DNA of 45,469 bases from Proteobacteria bacterium UBA6522 (lineage in GTDB: Bacteria; Pseudomonadota; Gammaproteobacteria; Steroidobacterales; Rariloculaceae). The position numbers and the translations under genes are program-made. Under the pieces are notes generated by a model. It saw nothing but the letters and a program-made list of their open reading frames with translations, was not told the origin of the DNA and made no database searches. The stretch lies in contig DJLG01000110.1 in NCBI GenBank assembly GCA_002434915.1, positions 1,868 to 47,336 of the forward strand, given 5' to 3'. Positions 1 to 8,148 of this stretch are shown here, in pieces; the first letter of the stretch is position 1, and every line of letters begins with the position of its first letter.

Positions 1-2
1 AG

Positions 3-518
3 CAGGCAACGGAGCAGGAGGTTCTGGAGCCAGAGGTTACAGATGTTCCAAAAACAACAATCACTATTACTGTGAATGGTAGCTTGCACCAAATCGAGGT
101 TGAGGACCGTTGGACTTTAATCGAACTTCTTCGTGATCATTTAGAGCTAACGGGTTCTAAAATTGGATGTAATCGTGGGGAATGCGGTTCCTGCACTGTG
201 TTGGTAGACGGAGAACCCGTTTATTCATGCAGCACATTGGCAGTTTGGGCTGATGGCCAAGATGTTTTGACTGTTGAGGGCCTTGAGAAAGATGGCCAGT
301 TATCTGTTTTGCAGCAGGCATTCATGGAACATAATGCCCCGCAATGTGGGTTCTGTACCTCTGGTCAATTGATGTCGGCTACCGCATTGCTTGAGGAAAA
401 CCCAGAGCCAACGGTAGATGAAGTGAGGCATGCCTTAGCAGGGAATCTCTGTCGATGTTCTAATTATAATGCGATTGTTGAGGCAGTAATGGATGCCTCT
501 AGAACGGGAGACGCATGA
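3..518 (+). CDS. (2Fe-2S)-binding subunit of a molybdenum hydroxylase (PaoA/CoxS type), 5' end outside window
   Basis: This small subunit of a xanthine dehydrogenase-family enzyme carries two [2Fe-2S] clusters that pass electrons from the molybdenum centre to FAD. Counting from the internal GTG at 72, the plant-ferredoxin-type cluster is held by Cys33, Cys38, Cys41 and Cys53 (C-N-R-G-E-C-G-S-C), and the second by Cys92, Cys95, Cys127 and Cys129 (C-G-F-C ... C-R-C). The reading frame is open to the left edge and the family's first beta strand (T-I-T-I-T-V-N-G) already begins before 72, so the GTG at 72 is not a believable start and the gene is reported as partial. A Tat signal, found in periplasmic relatives such as PaoA, would lie outside the window. 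The stop overlaps the start of the Mo subunit by four bases (ATGA). Confidence 0.93.
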   Translation, partial: QATEQEVLEPEVTDVPKTTITITVNGSLHQIEVEDRWTLIELLRDHLELTGSKIGCNRGECGSCTVLVDGEPVYSCSTLAVWADGQDVLTVEGLEKDGQLSVLQQAFMEHNAPQCGFCTSGQLMSATALLEENPEPTVDEVRHALAGNLCRCSNYNAIVEAVMDASRTGDA

Positions 519-2668
519 TGGCAATAGATCCTCTAAAAACTGTCGGTCATGATATTCCTCGCATTGATGCATATGAACGAGTCACTGGAAAAGCTACATA
601 TAATCGCGATATAAAGCTGCCAGGAATGCTGTATGCAAGGGTTCTGCGCAGCAATGTGCCCCATGCCAACATTATAAGTATTGATACCTCAAGGGCTGAG
701 GCATTGCCCGGGGTTCGGGCCGTCATTACTCATGAAACTCACCAACTGATTTATGGTTCTGGGTCTATCTCAGGAGGACGCCAGTACAACGACGCTGTAA
801 AAGATATTACGAGACGTCTACGACATATGTTTCCAAATCCAGTGAGATTCGTAGGTCAGCCTGTAGCTGCAGTTGCAGCAGTCAATCGTCATGTGGCTGA
901 GGAAGCTATTCAACTTATTGAAGTCTCTTATGAGGAGCTACCATTTGTGCTTGACCCGGAAGAGGCATTACAGCCAGGAGCCCCTGCCATATGGCCTGAT
1001 GGGAACATGGCTCATGATGATCAAAATCGCCAGGAACCTATTGGAAGCCAATCAGGCGATATTGAGGCGGGTTTTCAGCAGGCTGATCATATTTTTGAAG
1101 ATCGTTATACAACAGCGTTTGTGCAGGATGCGCAAATGGAGCCGCGCTCTGCTCTGGCTCACTGGGAGGGAGAAAAGCTTATTTTGCATACACCAACCCA
1201 AGGTGTTTCTAACTGTCGGCATGATAACGCTCGCGACCTTGGAATTGATGATCATCAGATTCAGGTTATTTGTAAATATATGGGTGGTGGTTTTGGCGAT
1301 AAGAATGGTAGCTATTACTTCGATTTAATCGCAGCAATGTTGTCAAAAGAGACTAATGTTCCTGTGATGGTAGAGCTTTCACGCAAGGATGATTGGTTAG
1401 GTACACATGGTCGATGGCATACCGTTCAGGATTACAAGGTTGGTGTAGCTGATGATGGAACAGTAACTGCCATACAAATGAATGCTTTAAGTGGAATGGG
1501 CCCATATCTAAGAAGATCAGGAAACATTGGTGGTATAGATGCTTACGGTTGTCCAAATGTTGATCGTAAGATTTATCCGGTTCATACAAACCGAATGGTC
1601 TCAGGAAATTTTCGTGCCCCTCAATATCCCCAGGGTTATTTTGGCATTCAATCCTTCATGGACAACATAGCATATGAGGTTGGCCTAGATCCTGTTGAGT
1701 TCGCCTTAAAAAATATGCGGAAACCAACAGAAGAAGAGCCTTTCACAAATTATTCTCTCGACCAGTGTATTGAACAGGGCGCTGAAGATTTTGGATGGAG
1801 AGAGAGATGGCGTAGTGAGCCTGGTTCAGACCCGGGAATCATAAAGCGTGGTGCCGGTATGGGGTTTGCTATTTTCAACTCTACGGTATCCCCTAGCAGC
1901 GCAATTGTTCGTGTCGATTCCAGTGGGCAATACACGCTATTTGTTGGCGTAACTGATATTGGACCTGGAGCAAAAACCACGATGTCGCTTATTGCTGCAG
2001 AAGCGCTCGATGTCGGAGTATCTGATGTAGATATTGTGTGGGGTGATACGGATCGCTGCCCATACTCTATTGGTGAGTCAGGGGCCAGAACGACTACAAG
2101 CACAGGTTATGCGGTTATGCAGGCAGCTATTGATCTTAAGGAGCAAATTGCAGCTAAGGGTTTGCCCGCAGATGACGAAGTGCTAATTGCATCGGCAACT
2201 CCAAACCCAAGTGGTGATGGGAGACGCCGCGCGTGTTTTGGTGCACATTTTGTAGAAGTAGAGATAGATACCGAACTTGGACATGTGGGCATTAAAAAAT
2301 ATGTAGCTGTCCATGAGTCAGGTCGAATATTGAATCCTTTGCCAGCTAGGGATCAAATCCGTGGTGCTGTACAACAAGGTATCGGCCAGGCGTTGCATGA
2401 GGATCTTCTTTACGATGTCAGGAACGGACATCCGCTTAATGCGGGTTTTTACGGTGCCCGACACATAACGCATGTAGATGCTCCAGAGATTGAGGTGAGT
2501 TTTATTGAAACTGATGATGGTTTTGGGCCGTTTGGCGGAAAAACAGTGGCGGAAATGGGAATCATCTGTCCGCCATCAGCGGTCGCTAATGCAATATTTA
2601 ATGCTACAGGCATACGAATGAAAGACCTGCCCATCACTCGGGAAAAAATGTTGGAGGCACTGGCATGA
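515..2668 (+). CDS. Molybdopterin-binding (large) subunit of a xanthine dehydrogenase/aldehyde oxidase-family enzyme
   Basis: Catalytic subunit, 717 residues, which hydroxylates an aldehyde or N-heterocycle at a Mo-molybdopterin centre. Family landmarks are present in order: an N-terminal a/b-hammerhead (R-V-T-G-K-A-T-Y, residues 20-30), the Mo-cofactor glycine loop G-G-G-F-G-D-K near 250, G-N-F-R-A-P near 365, G-E-S-G-A-R near 520, and near residue 680 the segment V-A-E-M-G, whose Glu sits where the catalytic base lies in this family. Translation is coupled to the 2Fe-2S subunit (ATGA overlap) and to the FAD subunit downstream. Gene order here is 2Fe-2S, Mo, FAD, unlike E. coli paoABC (2Fe-2S, FAD, Mo). 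Substrate cannot be read from the sequence. Confidence 0.93.
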   Translation: MMAIDPLKTVGHDIPRIDAYERVTGKATYNRDIKLPGMLYARVLRSNVPHANIISIDTSRAEALPGVRAVITHETHQLIYGSGSISGGRQYNDAVKDITRRLRHMFPNPVRFVGQPVAAVAAVNRHVAEEAIQLIEVSYEELPFVLDPEEALQPGAPAIWPDGNMAHDDQNRQEPIGSQSGDIEAGFQQADHIFEDRYTTAFVQDAQMEPRSALAHWEGEKLILHTPTQGVSNCRHDNARDLGIDDHQIQVICKYMGGGFGDKNGSYYFDLIAAMLSKETNVPVMVELSRKDDWLGTHGRWHTVQDYKVGVADDGTVTAIQMNALSGMGPYLRRSGNIGGIDAYGCPNVDRKIYPVHTNRMVSGNFRAPQYPQGYFGIQSFMDNIAYEVGLDPVEFALKNMRKPTEEEPFTNYSLDQCIEQGAEDFGWRERWRSEPGSDPGIIKRGAGMGFAIFNSTVSPSSAIVRVDSSGQYTLFVGVTDIGPGAKTTMSLIAAEALDVGVSDVDIVWGDTDRCPYSIGESGARTTTSTGYAVMQAAIDLKEQIAAKGLPADDEVLIASATPNPSGDGRRRACFGAHFVEVEIDTELGHVGIKKYVAVHESGRILNPLPARDQIRGAVQQGIGQALHEDLLYDVRNGHPLNAGFYGARHITHVDAPEIEVSFIETDDGFGPFGGKTVAEMGIICPPSAVANAIFNATGIRMKDLPITREKMLEALA

Positions 2669-3675
2669 AGACATTTACAAACCAGAACCCGGGCACTGTG
2701 GATGAGGCGATAGGGTTTGTTCGCACTGCAAGAGAAGATGGGCATTCCGTGTCGTTTGCAGGTGGAGGTACAGATCTTTTGCAGTTGGTTAAGGAAAGAG
2801 TTGTCAATCGATCAGGACAAGACGTTCCAGACGTTCTTGTGAACCTCAAATCATTAGAAGGAGTTGATCAGGTAAGTTTCAATAGTCTAGGTGGTGTGGC
2901 TATCGGAGGGCTTACAACTCTTAGTAACCTTGCTAACAATTCTAGAATTTCTGATGACTATAAGGTGCTTGCCGAAGCGGCAGGACAAGTAGGAACACCT
3001 CAGATTCGTAATGTTGGAACACTTGCTGGAAATGTTTGTCAGAGACCTTGGTGCTGGTATTACCGAAATGGATTGCCTTGTTATAAGGCAGGGGGTAACG
3101 AGTGCTTTTCAATAGTAGGCGAAAATCAGCTACATGCGATTTTTGGCGGTGGACCTAGTTTTATTGTGCATCCATCTGATGTTGCTCCTGCACTAGTTGC
3201 CTTGGATGCGTCATTTAATGTTGCTGGCCCATCGGGGAATCGAGTTATTTCTAGTTCTGATTTTTTTGTTTTGCCCCGTGATGATGTCCAACATGAAAAT
3301 GTCTTGTCGGATGAAGAATTTTTGATATCAGTAGATTTGCCGGCACCTTCTAACGGGTTGAAGAGTGCTTACCACAAGGTTATGGACCGGGATGCTTGGA
3401 CTCATGCACTAGTGAGTGCTGCAATAGTTATGGAGATGGATGAAGAGATTTGCAGGTCAGCAAAGATAGTTTTGGGTGGCGTGGCGCCTGTGCCATGGCG
3501 TGTTCCTGCAGCTGAGGAACTGTTGATTGGGAATGTCGTGACGGAAGAGCTAGCGAGATCAGTGGGGGCAGCTGCAGTCGCCGGAGCAAGACCGCTTGCA
3601 AAGAATGCGTACAAAATACCATTAGTCAGAGGTGTAGTGGCACGCACTGTATTGGCGCTTGCCGCTACGGTTTAG
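2665..3675 (+). CDS. FAD-binding (medium) subunit of the molybdenum hydroxylase, with an extra Cys-rich loop
   Basis: This 336-residue subunit binds FAD and passes electrons to the final acceptor. The FAD-binding glycine motif A-G-G-G-T-D lies near residues 32-37, and T-P-Q-I-R-N-V-G-T-L-A-G-N near 112-124 is the second family signature. Immediately after it, four cysteines lie in a loop (C-Q-R-P-W-C, then L-P-C-Y-K and N-E-C-F). A comparable loop in E. coli PaoB holds a [4Fe-4S] cluster, so this subunit probably has one too; that is inferred from the spacing. The C-terminal CO-dehydrogenase flavoprotein domain follows from about residue 230. Its ATG overlaps the stop of the Mo subunit (ATGA). 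Confidence 0.92.
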   Translation: MKTFTNQNPGTVDEAIGFVRTAREDGHSVSFAGGGTDLLQLVKERVVNRSGQDVPDVLVNLKSLEGVDQVSFNSLGGVAIGGLTTLSNLANNSRISDDYKVLAEAAGQVGTPQIRNVGTLAGNVCQRPWCWYYRNGLPCYKAGGNECFSIVGENQLHAIFGGGPSFIVHPSDVAPALVALDASFNVAGPSGNRVISSSDFFVLPRDDVQHENVLSDEEFLISVDLPAPSNGLKSAYHKVMDRDAWTHALVSAAIVMEMDEEICRSAKIVLGGVAPVPWRVPAAEELLIGNVVTEELARSVGAAAVAGARPLAKNAYKIPLVRGVVARTVLALAATV

Positions 3676-3678
3676 CTT

Positions 3679-4029
3679 ATGAATCGGCGTGATTTTCTCA
3701 CGCTGCGGACTAAGGGTCAGCAATGCGTCATCGAACTCTCTTGTGAGCGTTTGTACATGTTATATGCAGATGCCAATGCAGGAATAGGGCGCTGGAAGGT
3801 ATCTGAAGCAATTGGTAAAAATCAACAAGCTTGGGGAGGTGAGCCACCAATTCAGATTAACTCACAAACAGTTCCTGAGTTATTAGATACGCTTAATCAA
3901 GAACTGGCTAAAGCAGATATTTTAGTGTTGCTGGAGAAGCAATGGCTAGATAGTGAAGGGTTTGGTGCAGAAGTGGAAGTTTGCATCCAAGCATTTTGTG
4001 ATAGAGGTGGAATTGTGGAGTCTAGGTAG
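3679..4029 (+). CDS. Small protein of unknown function downstream of the molybdenum hydroxylase
   Basis: A 116-residue protein I do not recognise. It begins M-N-R-R-D-F-L, reminiscent of a Tat-type start, but no hydrophobic segment follows, so it is probably cytoplasmic. It has a hydrophilic, mixed composition with three cysteines and no clear motif. It starts three bases after the FAD subunit and its stop overlaps the GTG of the next gene by one base, so it belongs to the same transcription unit. That position suggests an accessory role for the oxidoreductase (assembly or electron transfer), but this is only positional inference. Confidence 0.72.
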   Translation: MNRRDFLTLRTKGQQCVIELSCERLYMLYADANAGIGRWKVSEAIGKNQQAWGGEPPIQINSQTVPELLDTLNQELAKADILVLLEKQWLDSEGFGAEVEVCIQAFCDRGGIVESR

Positions 4030-4364
4030 TGATTAACAAAATTAAAGCCAATGTATTTTTTCTAGTTATTGTTTATACGCTTGCCGCATGTACTTTTGGT
4101 GTGGTTTCAGCTCAGAATTATTCTGATGTAGTCTTAAAAGAGCAAGTTGAGACTGTGTTACAGAGTGCTTCTGATTTGCCGGCAAATACCCTTACAGTCG
4201 AAGCTATGGATGGGGTTGTAACTATTATGGGCTCCGTTGTTTGTGATATGTGTGGTGGTTCTCGTACGCCCCCTGGTGTTAGAACCATTCAACAAAGTCT
4301 CGGAGCAGTAGTTCGAGCTATACCTGGTGTAAAAAGAATCGAGTTTGATTTGAACTTCCAATAA
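4029..4364 (+). CDS. Exported BON-domain-like protein
   Basis: 111 residues from a GTG that overlaps the previous stop (TAGTG). A signal peptide is clear: charged N-terminus, hydrophobic core to about residue 28, then V-S-A before Q-N. The rest fits a BON domain (alpha-beta-beta-alpha-beta): a helix with V-L-K-E-Q-V-E-T-V-L, a strand T-L-T-V-E-A, the turn D-G-V-V-T-I-M-G, and a final strand ending in the last residues. BON domains usually occur in periplasmic or outer-membrane proteins and bind membranes. Unusual is an insertion with a C-D-M-C-G-G motif between the second strand and the helix, which could bind metal or form a disulfide. Last gene of the molybdenum hydroxylase operon. Confidence 0.75.
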   Translation: MINKIKANVFFLVIVYTLAACTFGVVSAQNYSDVVLKEQVETVLQSASDLPANTLTVEAMDGVVTIMGSVVCDMCGGSRTPPGVRTIQQSLGAVVRAIPGVKRIEFDLNFQ

Positions 4365-4445
4365 GAGTCTGATTCAGGGGTGTATCCTTAGAATGAGATC
4401 TAGTGCCAATTTCAGCCATGTCATTGAGTAATTGAATAAAGATAA

Positions 4446-4474
4446 GTTTTAGTGTCCTAAAACGGAGGGGGGAG
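4446..4474 (+). promoter_or_regulatory. Hairpin abutting a strong Shine-Dalgarno sequence
   Basis: Inverted repeat GTTTTAG (4446-4452), loop TGTC, CTAAAAC (4457-4463), followed immediately by GGAGGGGGGAG (4464-4474) two bases before the TTG start at 4477. The SD fixes that start. Whether the hairpin forms in the mRNA or is a DNA site is not known. Confidence 0.4.
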
Positions 4475-4476
4475 AC

Positions 4477-5499
4477 TTGAAACGATTAATTCTTGTTGCG
4501 TGTTTTATATATATGCCGACCGTAGTTCTATCTCAAAGCAGTGAATTTGTTGGTGAGTGGCTACTTCAATTAGAGAACGATAACAGAATAGGAATGCCGG
4601 CTGTTGGAAGCCTTGTTTTTGAGGAACATGAAGATAGTCTTGCAATTTATATTGATGGTGGGCCTGTAAATTTACTGGAACTGAATGGGAACCAAATCAG
4701 GTTTGATTTTGATTGGTCAGATCTACCTGATCTTATGCATATAAGCATAATGGATGGCACTCTTGAAAATGGTGTGATAGAGGGAATAGCTACTGAAAAT
4801 GGTGAAAATAGAGGAGCCTGGCGAGCGACTCGTATTTTGGAGTCAAACACCTCTGGGATGTCTCCAGCTCCAGTTGATTTAACAGGTATTTGGAGTCGCC
4901 CCTCTATTCTTAGTAAGCATAAGTTTGATTTGACTGAAGCGGGCGAGGCTTCTAACGCCACTTATGATCCAGCTATTGATGATCCAATACTACGTTGTGT
5001 TTCAGATGGTCTCATTCGTATGTCTCATGGTCCGTTTAGCATTGAAGTAGTTGAAAGACAGGGTCGATTATTTGTCCTGCATGAAGATTTAAATGAGATT
5101 CGGCGGATTTATCTTGATGGTAGAGATTTTCCAGAGGCTATTGATGATGCAAGTCTCGCAATGGGTTACTCAATAGGACGTTGGGAGGGATCAACACTGA
5201 TTGTTGAATCTCGTGGATTAAAGCGAACAGTTTGGGATGCTGGAGGAATGCCTATTTCATCCGGGGCGAGGGTAATAGAGCGATGGTACTTAGACTCAAC
5301 AGGTCAATTACACGTGGAATTTAGCATGACCGATCCTGTCAATTATAATCGCCCAGTAAAAATGCATACCCTTCGGCAAAAAAGTCCTGATGATGCAGAG
5401 ATAAGTGAATATTCATGCGATCCGCATGCTTTCTACCGCAGCTTACAATTAGAGGATCGGTTGGACGAGTATTGGGGGCGATCTATAAATCGTCGATAG
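4477..5499 (+). CDS. Exported GxWEGDTL-family protein of unknown function
   Basis: 340 residues from a TTG start fixed by a very strong SD. The N-terminal signal peptide ends near residue 20 (V-V-L-S-Q). Residues 20-125 form a separate beta-rich domain (F-V-G-E-W-L-L-Q-L). The C-terminal two thirds carry a domain shared with the proteins at 15581, 18359 and 43874 in this window: D-P-I-L-R-C, then R-R-I-Y-L-D-G-R, G-R-W-E-G-S-T-L-I-V-E-S, E-R-W, D-P-V-N-Y-N-R-P and a second conserved Cys near the C-terminus (Y-S-C-D). The two Cys could form a disulfide after export. The DUF6152 gene follows at once, repeating the pairing seen elsewhere in the window. I know of no assigned function. Confidence 0.82.
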   Translation: MKRLILVACFIYMPTVVLSQSSEFVGEWLLQLENDNRIGMPAVGSLVFEEHEDSLAIYIDGGPVNLLELNGNQIRFDFDWSDLPDLMHISIMDGTLENGVIEGIATENGENRGAWRATRILESNTSGMSPAPVDLTGIWSRPSILSKHKFDLTEAGEASNATYDPAIDDPILRCVSDGLIRMSHGPFSIEVVERQGRLFVLHEDLNEIRRIYLDGRDFPEAIDDASLAMGYSIGRWEGSTLIVESRGLKRTVWDAGGMPISSGARVIERWYLDSTGQLHVEFSMTDPVNYNRPVKMHTLRQKSPDDAEISEYSCDPHAFYRSLQLEDRLDEYWGRSINRR

Positions 5500-5540
5500 A
5501 AATAGTAAGCCAGTCGTTTGGTTTATATTTTGGAGGTCAG

Positions 5541-5906
5541 ATGATGAGATTCTATTTTACGGTTTGTGCGATTTTGGTTTGTACTTGTCTAAAATATAAT
5601 TTAGCTGTCGGTCATCATGCGATTTCAGCTAATTATGATGAGAATTCACTTGGAACTATTGAAGGTTCGGTTGTAGAGGTGTTCTGGGCAAACCCTCATG
5701 TTCACTACTATTTAGAAATTACTAATGACCTTGGTAGCATTGACCTGTGGGATATTGAGACAAGTAGTCTAATTGCTCTTTCTCGGGTTGGTTGGACTAA
5801 AGAAACAATTAAGGTTGGGGATACTATAAGAGTTTCTGGCCAACTAGGTCGGAATGGGATAAAACGACTAAATCTTGATAGAGATTCACTGCAAATTCTT
5901 GAATAG
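5541..5906 (+). CDS. Exported DUF6152-family protein
   Basis: About 121 residues. The ATG pair at 5541/5544 follows TGGAGG (5531-5536); upstream starts in the same frame overlap the previous gene and lack an SD. After the signal peptide (cleavage expected after A-V-G) the mature protein begins H-H-A-I-S-A-N-Y-D, then shows the family pattern W-A-N-P-H-V, a W-D-I-E-T strand, S-R-V-G-W and G-D-T-I-R-V-S-G. These are hallmarks of DUF6152, a family of exported beta-rich proteins without a known function. It lies 41 bases after a GxWEGDTL-family gene, presumably in one operon. Confidence 0.85.
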   Translation: MMRFYFTVCAILVCTCLKYNLAVGHHAISANYDENSLGTIEGSVVEVFWANPHVHYYLEITNDLGSIDLWDIETSSLIALSRVGWTKETIKVGDTIRVSGQLGRNGIKRLNLDRDSLQILE

Positions 5907-5961
5907 TAATAGGCAAAGCAAATTGCGATGTAGGGGCCGCCATTACAGTCCCGGGAGAATT

Positions 5962-6540
5962 ATGATTAGAAGGAATATAGAATTTATAGCCCTAATTTTT
6001 AGTGTTTTGTGGTCGACTAGTTTGCTGGCAGAAGGTGAGCTGTTGAACATCACACCAGATAATAAAATTATTGCCTTCAATTCTGTGGAGGGGCTGGTTA
6101 CTCTCCAGAGACATTCTAATGACATCATGCTGGTAAAAGGGACTATTCGACCTATGATCCCTATGGAGGGTGTCACGCCTGTTGGAGAGCTCGAGGTAAT
6201 AAGTGCTTTGCAAAGTGCTGATTACATTGTGGTAGATACAAGAACACCTGTTACTCAGTTTGGTGGCACTATCCCAGGTTCTATAAGTGTTCCACACAAT
6301 GAAATGATCGGACAGCTTGATCTACTAGGTTGTACAGGTTCTGTTGCAATGTGGAATTGTATAGAGGCTTATAACGTGGTGCTATATTGTAATGGTCCTA
6401 ATTGTGGTCAGAGTCCAAGGGCCATGGCCGCCATGGTAGAGGCAGGTTTCCCCTCCGATAAAATTTTCTATTACCGTGGTGGGATGCTGGCATGGACGTC
6501 GCTCGGGCTTACTACACGTGAAAACATGAACCAGCAATAG
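5962..6540 (+). CDS. Exported rhodanese-like protein
   Basis: 192 residues from the ATG at 5962, preceded by GGGAGA. The signal peptide ends around L-L-A-E (residue 23). The rhodanese domain covers about 75-185: Y-I-V-V-D-T-R near 95, then P-G-S-I-S-V-P-H-N, the active-site region L-Y-C-N-G-P-N-C-G-Q-S-P-R, and the closing Y-Y-R-G-G-M-L-A-W. The loop has two Cys and is longer than the classical C-x4-R loop; this variant is common in exported rhodaneses. It probably acts on sulfur or thiol substrates in the periplasm, but no substrate can be inferred. It follows the DUF6152 gene by 55 bases and converges with the minus-strand hydrolase. Confidence 0.88.
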   Translation: MIRRNIEFIALIFSVLWSTSLLAEGELLNITPDNKIIAFNSVEGLVTLQRHSNDIMLVKGTIRPMIPMEGVTPVGELEVISALQSADYIVVDTRTPVTQFGGTIPGSISVPHNEMIGQLDLLGCTGSVAMWNCIEAYNVVLYCNGPNCGQSPRAMAAMVEAGFPSDKIFYYRGGMLAWTSLGLTTRENMNQQ

Positions 6541-6549
6541 ATTGAAGAT

Positions 6550-7545
6550 CTAACTTCCCAAAAGCCCCATCTGTTCAAGTATTTTTCGACCTAGGAAGCC
6601 GTAGTCGCTTGCCAGAGAATCGCGGATCTCGAAGTGGTTGAATCCGGTGCCCACTAGTAGCTCGATCGGCTTACCTGCTGCTTCCATGGCGGTGGCGAAG
6701 TCTCGTCCTTGACGTTGGAACTCTGGTGTCTCATAGGTTCCATAGGCCACAAGCAATGGAGCACTCACTTGATCAATATGACGTTGAGGGCTTAGCACCT
6801 CGATCATTTCATCGGTCAGGTTCAGATAGGAGTTGCGCCATGATAGGCGAACGGGCTCGAGTTCATACATGCCACTTATGCATAGCCCACCCTTTATCAT
6901 GTCTGGTGGTAATCCATAGGTGCCTTGCCAGTCTGTGGTAAGTACGGCAGCTGCAAGATGCCCACCCGAGGAATGCCCTGAGACATAGAGTTGCTCTGGG
7001 TCAGCTCCGAACCGCTCAGCATTCTGGTAAGTCCATGCAGTCGCATCTCGGACCTGTCTTACTAGCGTTGTCAGTCCATCTTCTGCTTCTTCTACTCCAG
7101 AGAAGTCGAGGATGACCATAGTGCCTCCGTTGTTGACCAAGGGCTCGGCCAGGTAAGCGAATTCATTTGCAACGCCATAGCGCCAGGTGCCGCCATGAAT
7201 GAAGACGTTTATCGGACCGCCGTCATTTCCCGTGCGGTAGACATCCAACGTCTCTGTTGGCCCCGATCCATAGGCGAACTTAAGTGGCGGTTCTAGTCGT
7301 GCTCTTGCCAACTCATTATTGAATGCACTCTGCTCCCTAAGCTGATCAATATTTGGGGCATAGATCCTTTGATTGTAGGCGTCATCTAGCTGCGTCTGAT
7401 CCATATCAAGCCATACAGTTGGGTTCATGGATTGTGTCTCTTGCTGGGCCAGTAGTCGTGTGGTTGGGATTGCCATCCCGATGGCTGCGCTAGCTTTAAG
7501 GATGTCCCGTCGACTGAGTCGCTGTTCTATTGGTTTATTTGTCAT
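6550..7545 (-). CDS. Tat-exported alpha/beta hydrolase (BD-FAE/arylformamidase-like)
   Basis: 331 residues. A Tat signal is evident: S-R-R-D-I-L-K at residues 11-17, hydrophobic stretch, and L-L-A-Q-Q around 31-35. The hydrolase fold shows the oxyanion motif H-G-G-T-W-R (117-122), the nucleophile elbow G-H-S-S-G (190-194, Ser192) and a C-terminal catalytic His in F-N-H-F-E (His304). This layout matches the esterase/kynurenine formamidase-like branch (carboxylesterase type B relatives). The substrate is unknown. It lies 20 bases upstream of nothing else in the same direction and directly downstream of the RidA-like gene, so both probably share a transcript. Confidence 0.9.
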   Translation of the reverse strand: MTNKPIEQRLSRRDILKASAAIGMAIPTTRLLAQQETQSMNPTVWLDMDQTQLDDAYNQRIYAPNIDQLREQSAFNNELARARLEPPLKFAYGSGPTETLDVYRTGNDGGPINVFIHGGTWRYGVANEFAYLAEPLVNNGGTMVILDFSGVEEAEDGLTTLVRQVRDATAWTYQNAERFGADPEQLYVSGHSSGGHLAAAVLTTDWQGTYGLPPDMIKGGLCISGMYELEPVRLSWRNSYLNLTDEMIEVLSPQRHIDQVSAPLLVAYGTYETPEFQRQGRDFATAMEAAGKPIELLVGTGFNHFEIRDSLASDYGFLGRKILEQMGLLGS

Positions 7546-7565
7546 TATTTGAGTTACCTCGCTAT

Positions 7566-8075
7566 CTATCTTGCCCGATAACTATCACGCACATCTTGGG
7601 TATAACCGATAACTGCTGTCGGCTTGATTTCGATCATTGTTCCTGGCCGAGCAAATCCAACTACTGTGATTAATGCACTTGACGGATACCTACCGTCACT
7701 AAAATATTCGCTCCGGATTTCAGTGAATTGGTCGCCATCACGCACATCTTGGATATAAACAGTCATCGTTACAATATCCGAGAGAGCTCCGCCATAATGA
7801 CTGAGCCTTTGTTCGATAAGTCGAAATACTTCCCGTGTTTGTGCTTCAAAGTCCCCCGAAATATCGTTTCCATTTTCATCTGTAAGTGTTGTATGACCGG
7901 CAACCCAAACTGTGGTGCCACCTGTAGTAGCAACCGCCCTTGAAAAAGCACGACTCTCACCGTATTCATCAATTAGGTAATCCTTAGTCACCGGAACAAG
8001 GTCTTGGGATCCTGCTGGCGCTGTCATAGCTAGTAGGATTAAAGGGAATATTTTTTTTAGGATAATTTTGTTCAT
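7566..8075 (-). CDS. Exported RidA/YjgF-family protein lacking the catalytic Arg
   Basis: 169 residues. A signal peptide precedes A-G-S-Q (about residue 23), which is unusual because classical RidA is a cytoplasmic enamine/imine deaminase. The Rid domain (about 40-155) shows V-W-V-A-G-H-T, the helix with V-F-R-L-I-E-Q, V-T-M-T-V-Y-I-Q-D-V and the C-terminal strand M-I-E-I-K-P-T-A-V. Where RidA has the substrate-binding Arg in P-A-R-S, this protein has P-S-S-A, so the known deaminase chemistry is unlikely. The last 13 residues repeat an internal segment (Q-D-V-R-D). Likely co-transcribed with the hydrolase downstream. Confidence 0.86.
   Translation of the reverse strand: MNKIILKKIFPLILLAMTAPAGSQDLVPVTKDYLIDEYGESRAFSRAVATTGGTTVWVAGHTTLTDENGNDISGDFEAQTREVFRLIEQRLSHYGGALSDIVTMTVYIQDVRDGDQFTEIRSEYFSDGRYPSSALITVVGFARPGTMIEIKPTAVIGYTQDVRDSYRAR
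7584..7604. repeat. 21-base direct repeat inside the RidA-like gene (second copy 7737-7757)
   Basis: The two copies differ at one base and encode Y-T-Q-D-V-R-D at the C-terminus and Y-I-Q-D-V-R-D in the domain core. The C-terminal copy lies beyond the last strand of the Rid fold, so the tail looks like a small internal duplication. Confidence 0.6.
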
Positions 8076-8148
8076 TATTTATCTTTATCTCGCGAAAGTG
8101 TTTTTACTATAGACACGATAATAACCTTGTTTTTAGTTGGTTGAGTTT

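Noticed and set aside
873..1328. Long frame inside the Mo-subunit gene
   Set aside because: Shadow of the real gene in another frame; the real frame has all family motifs.
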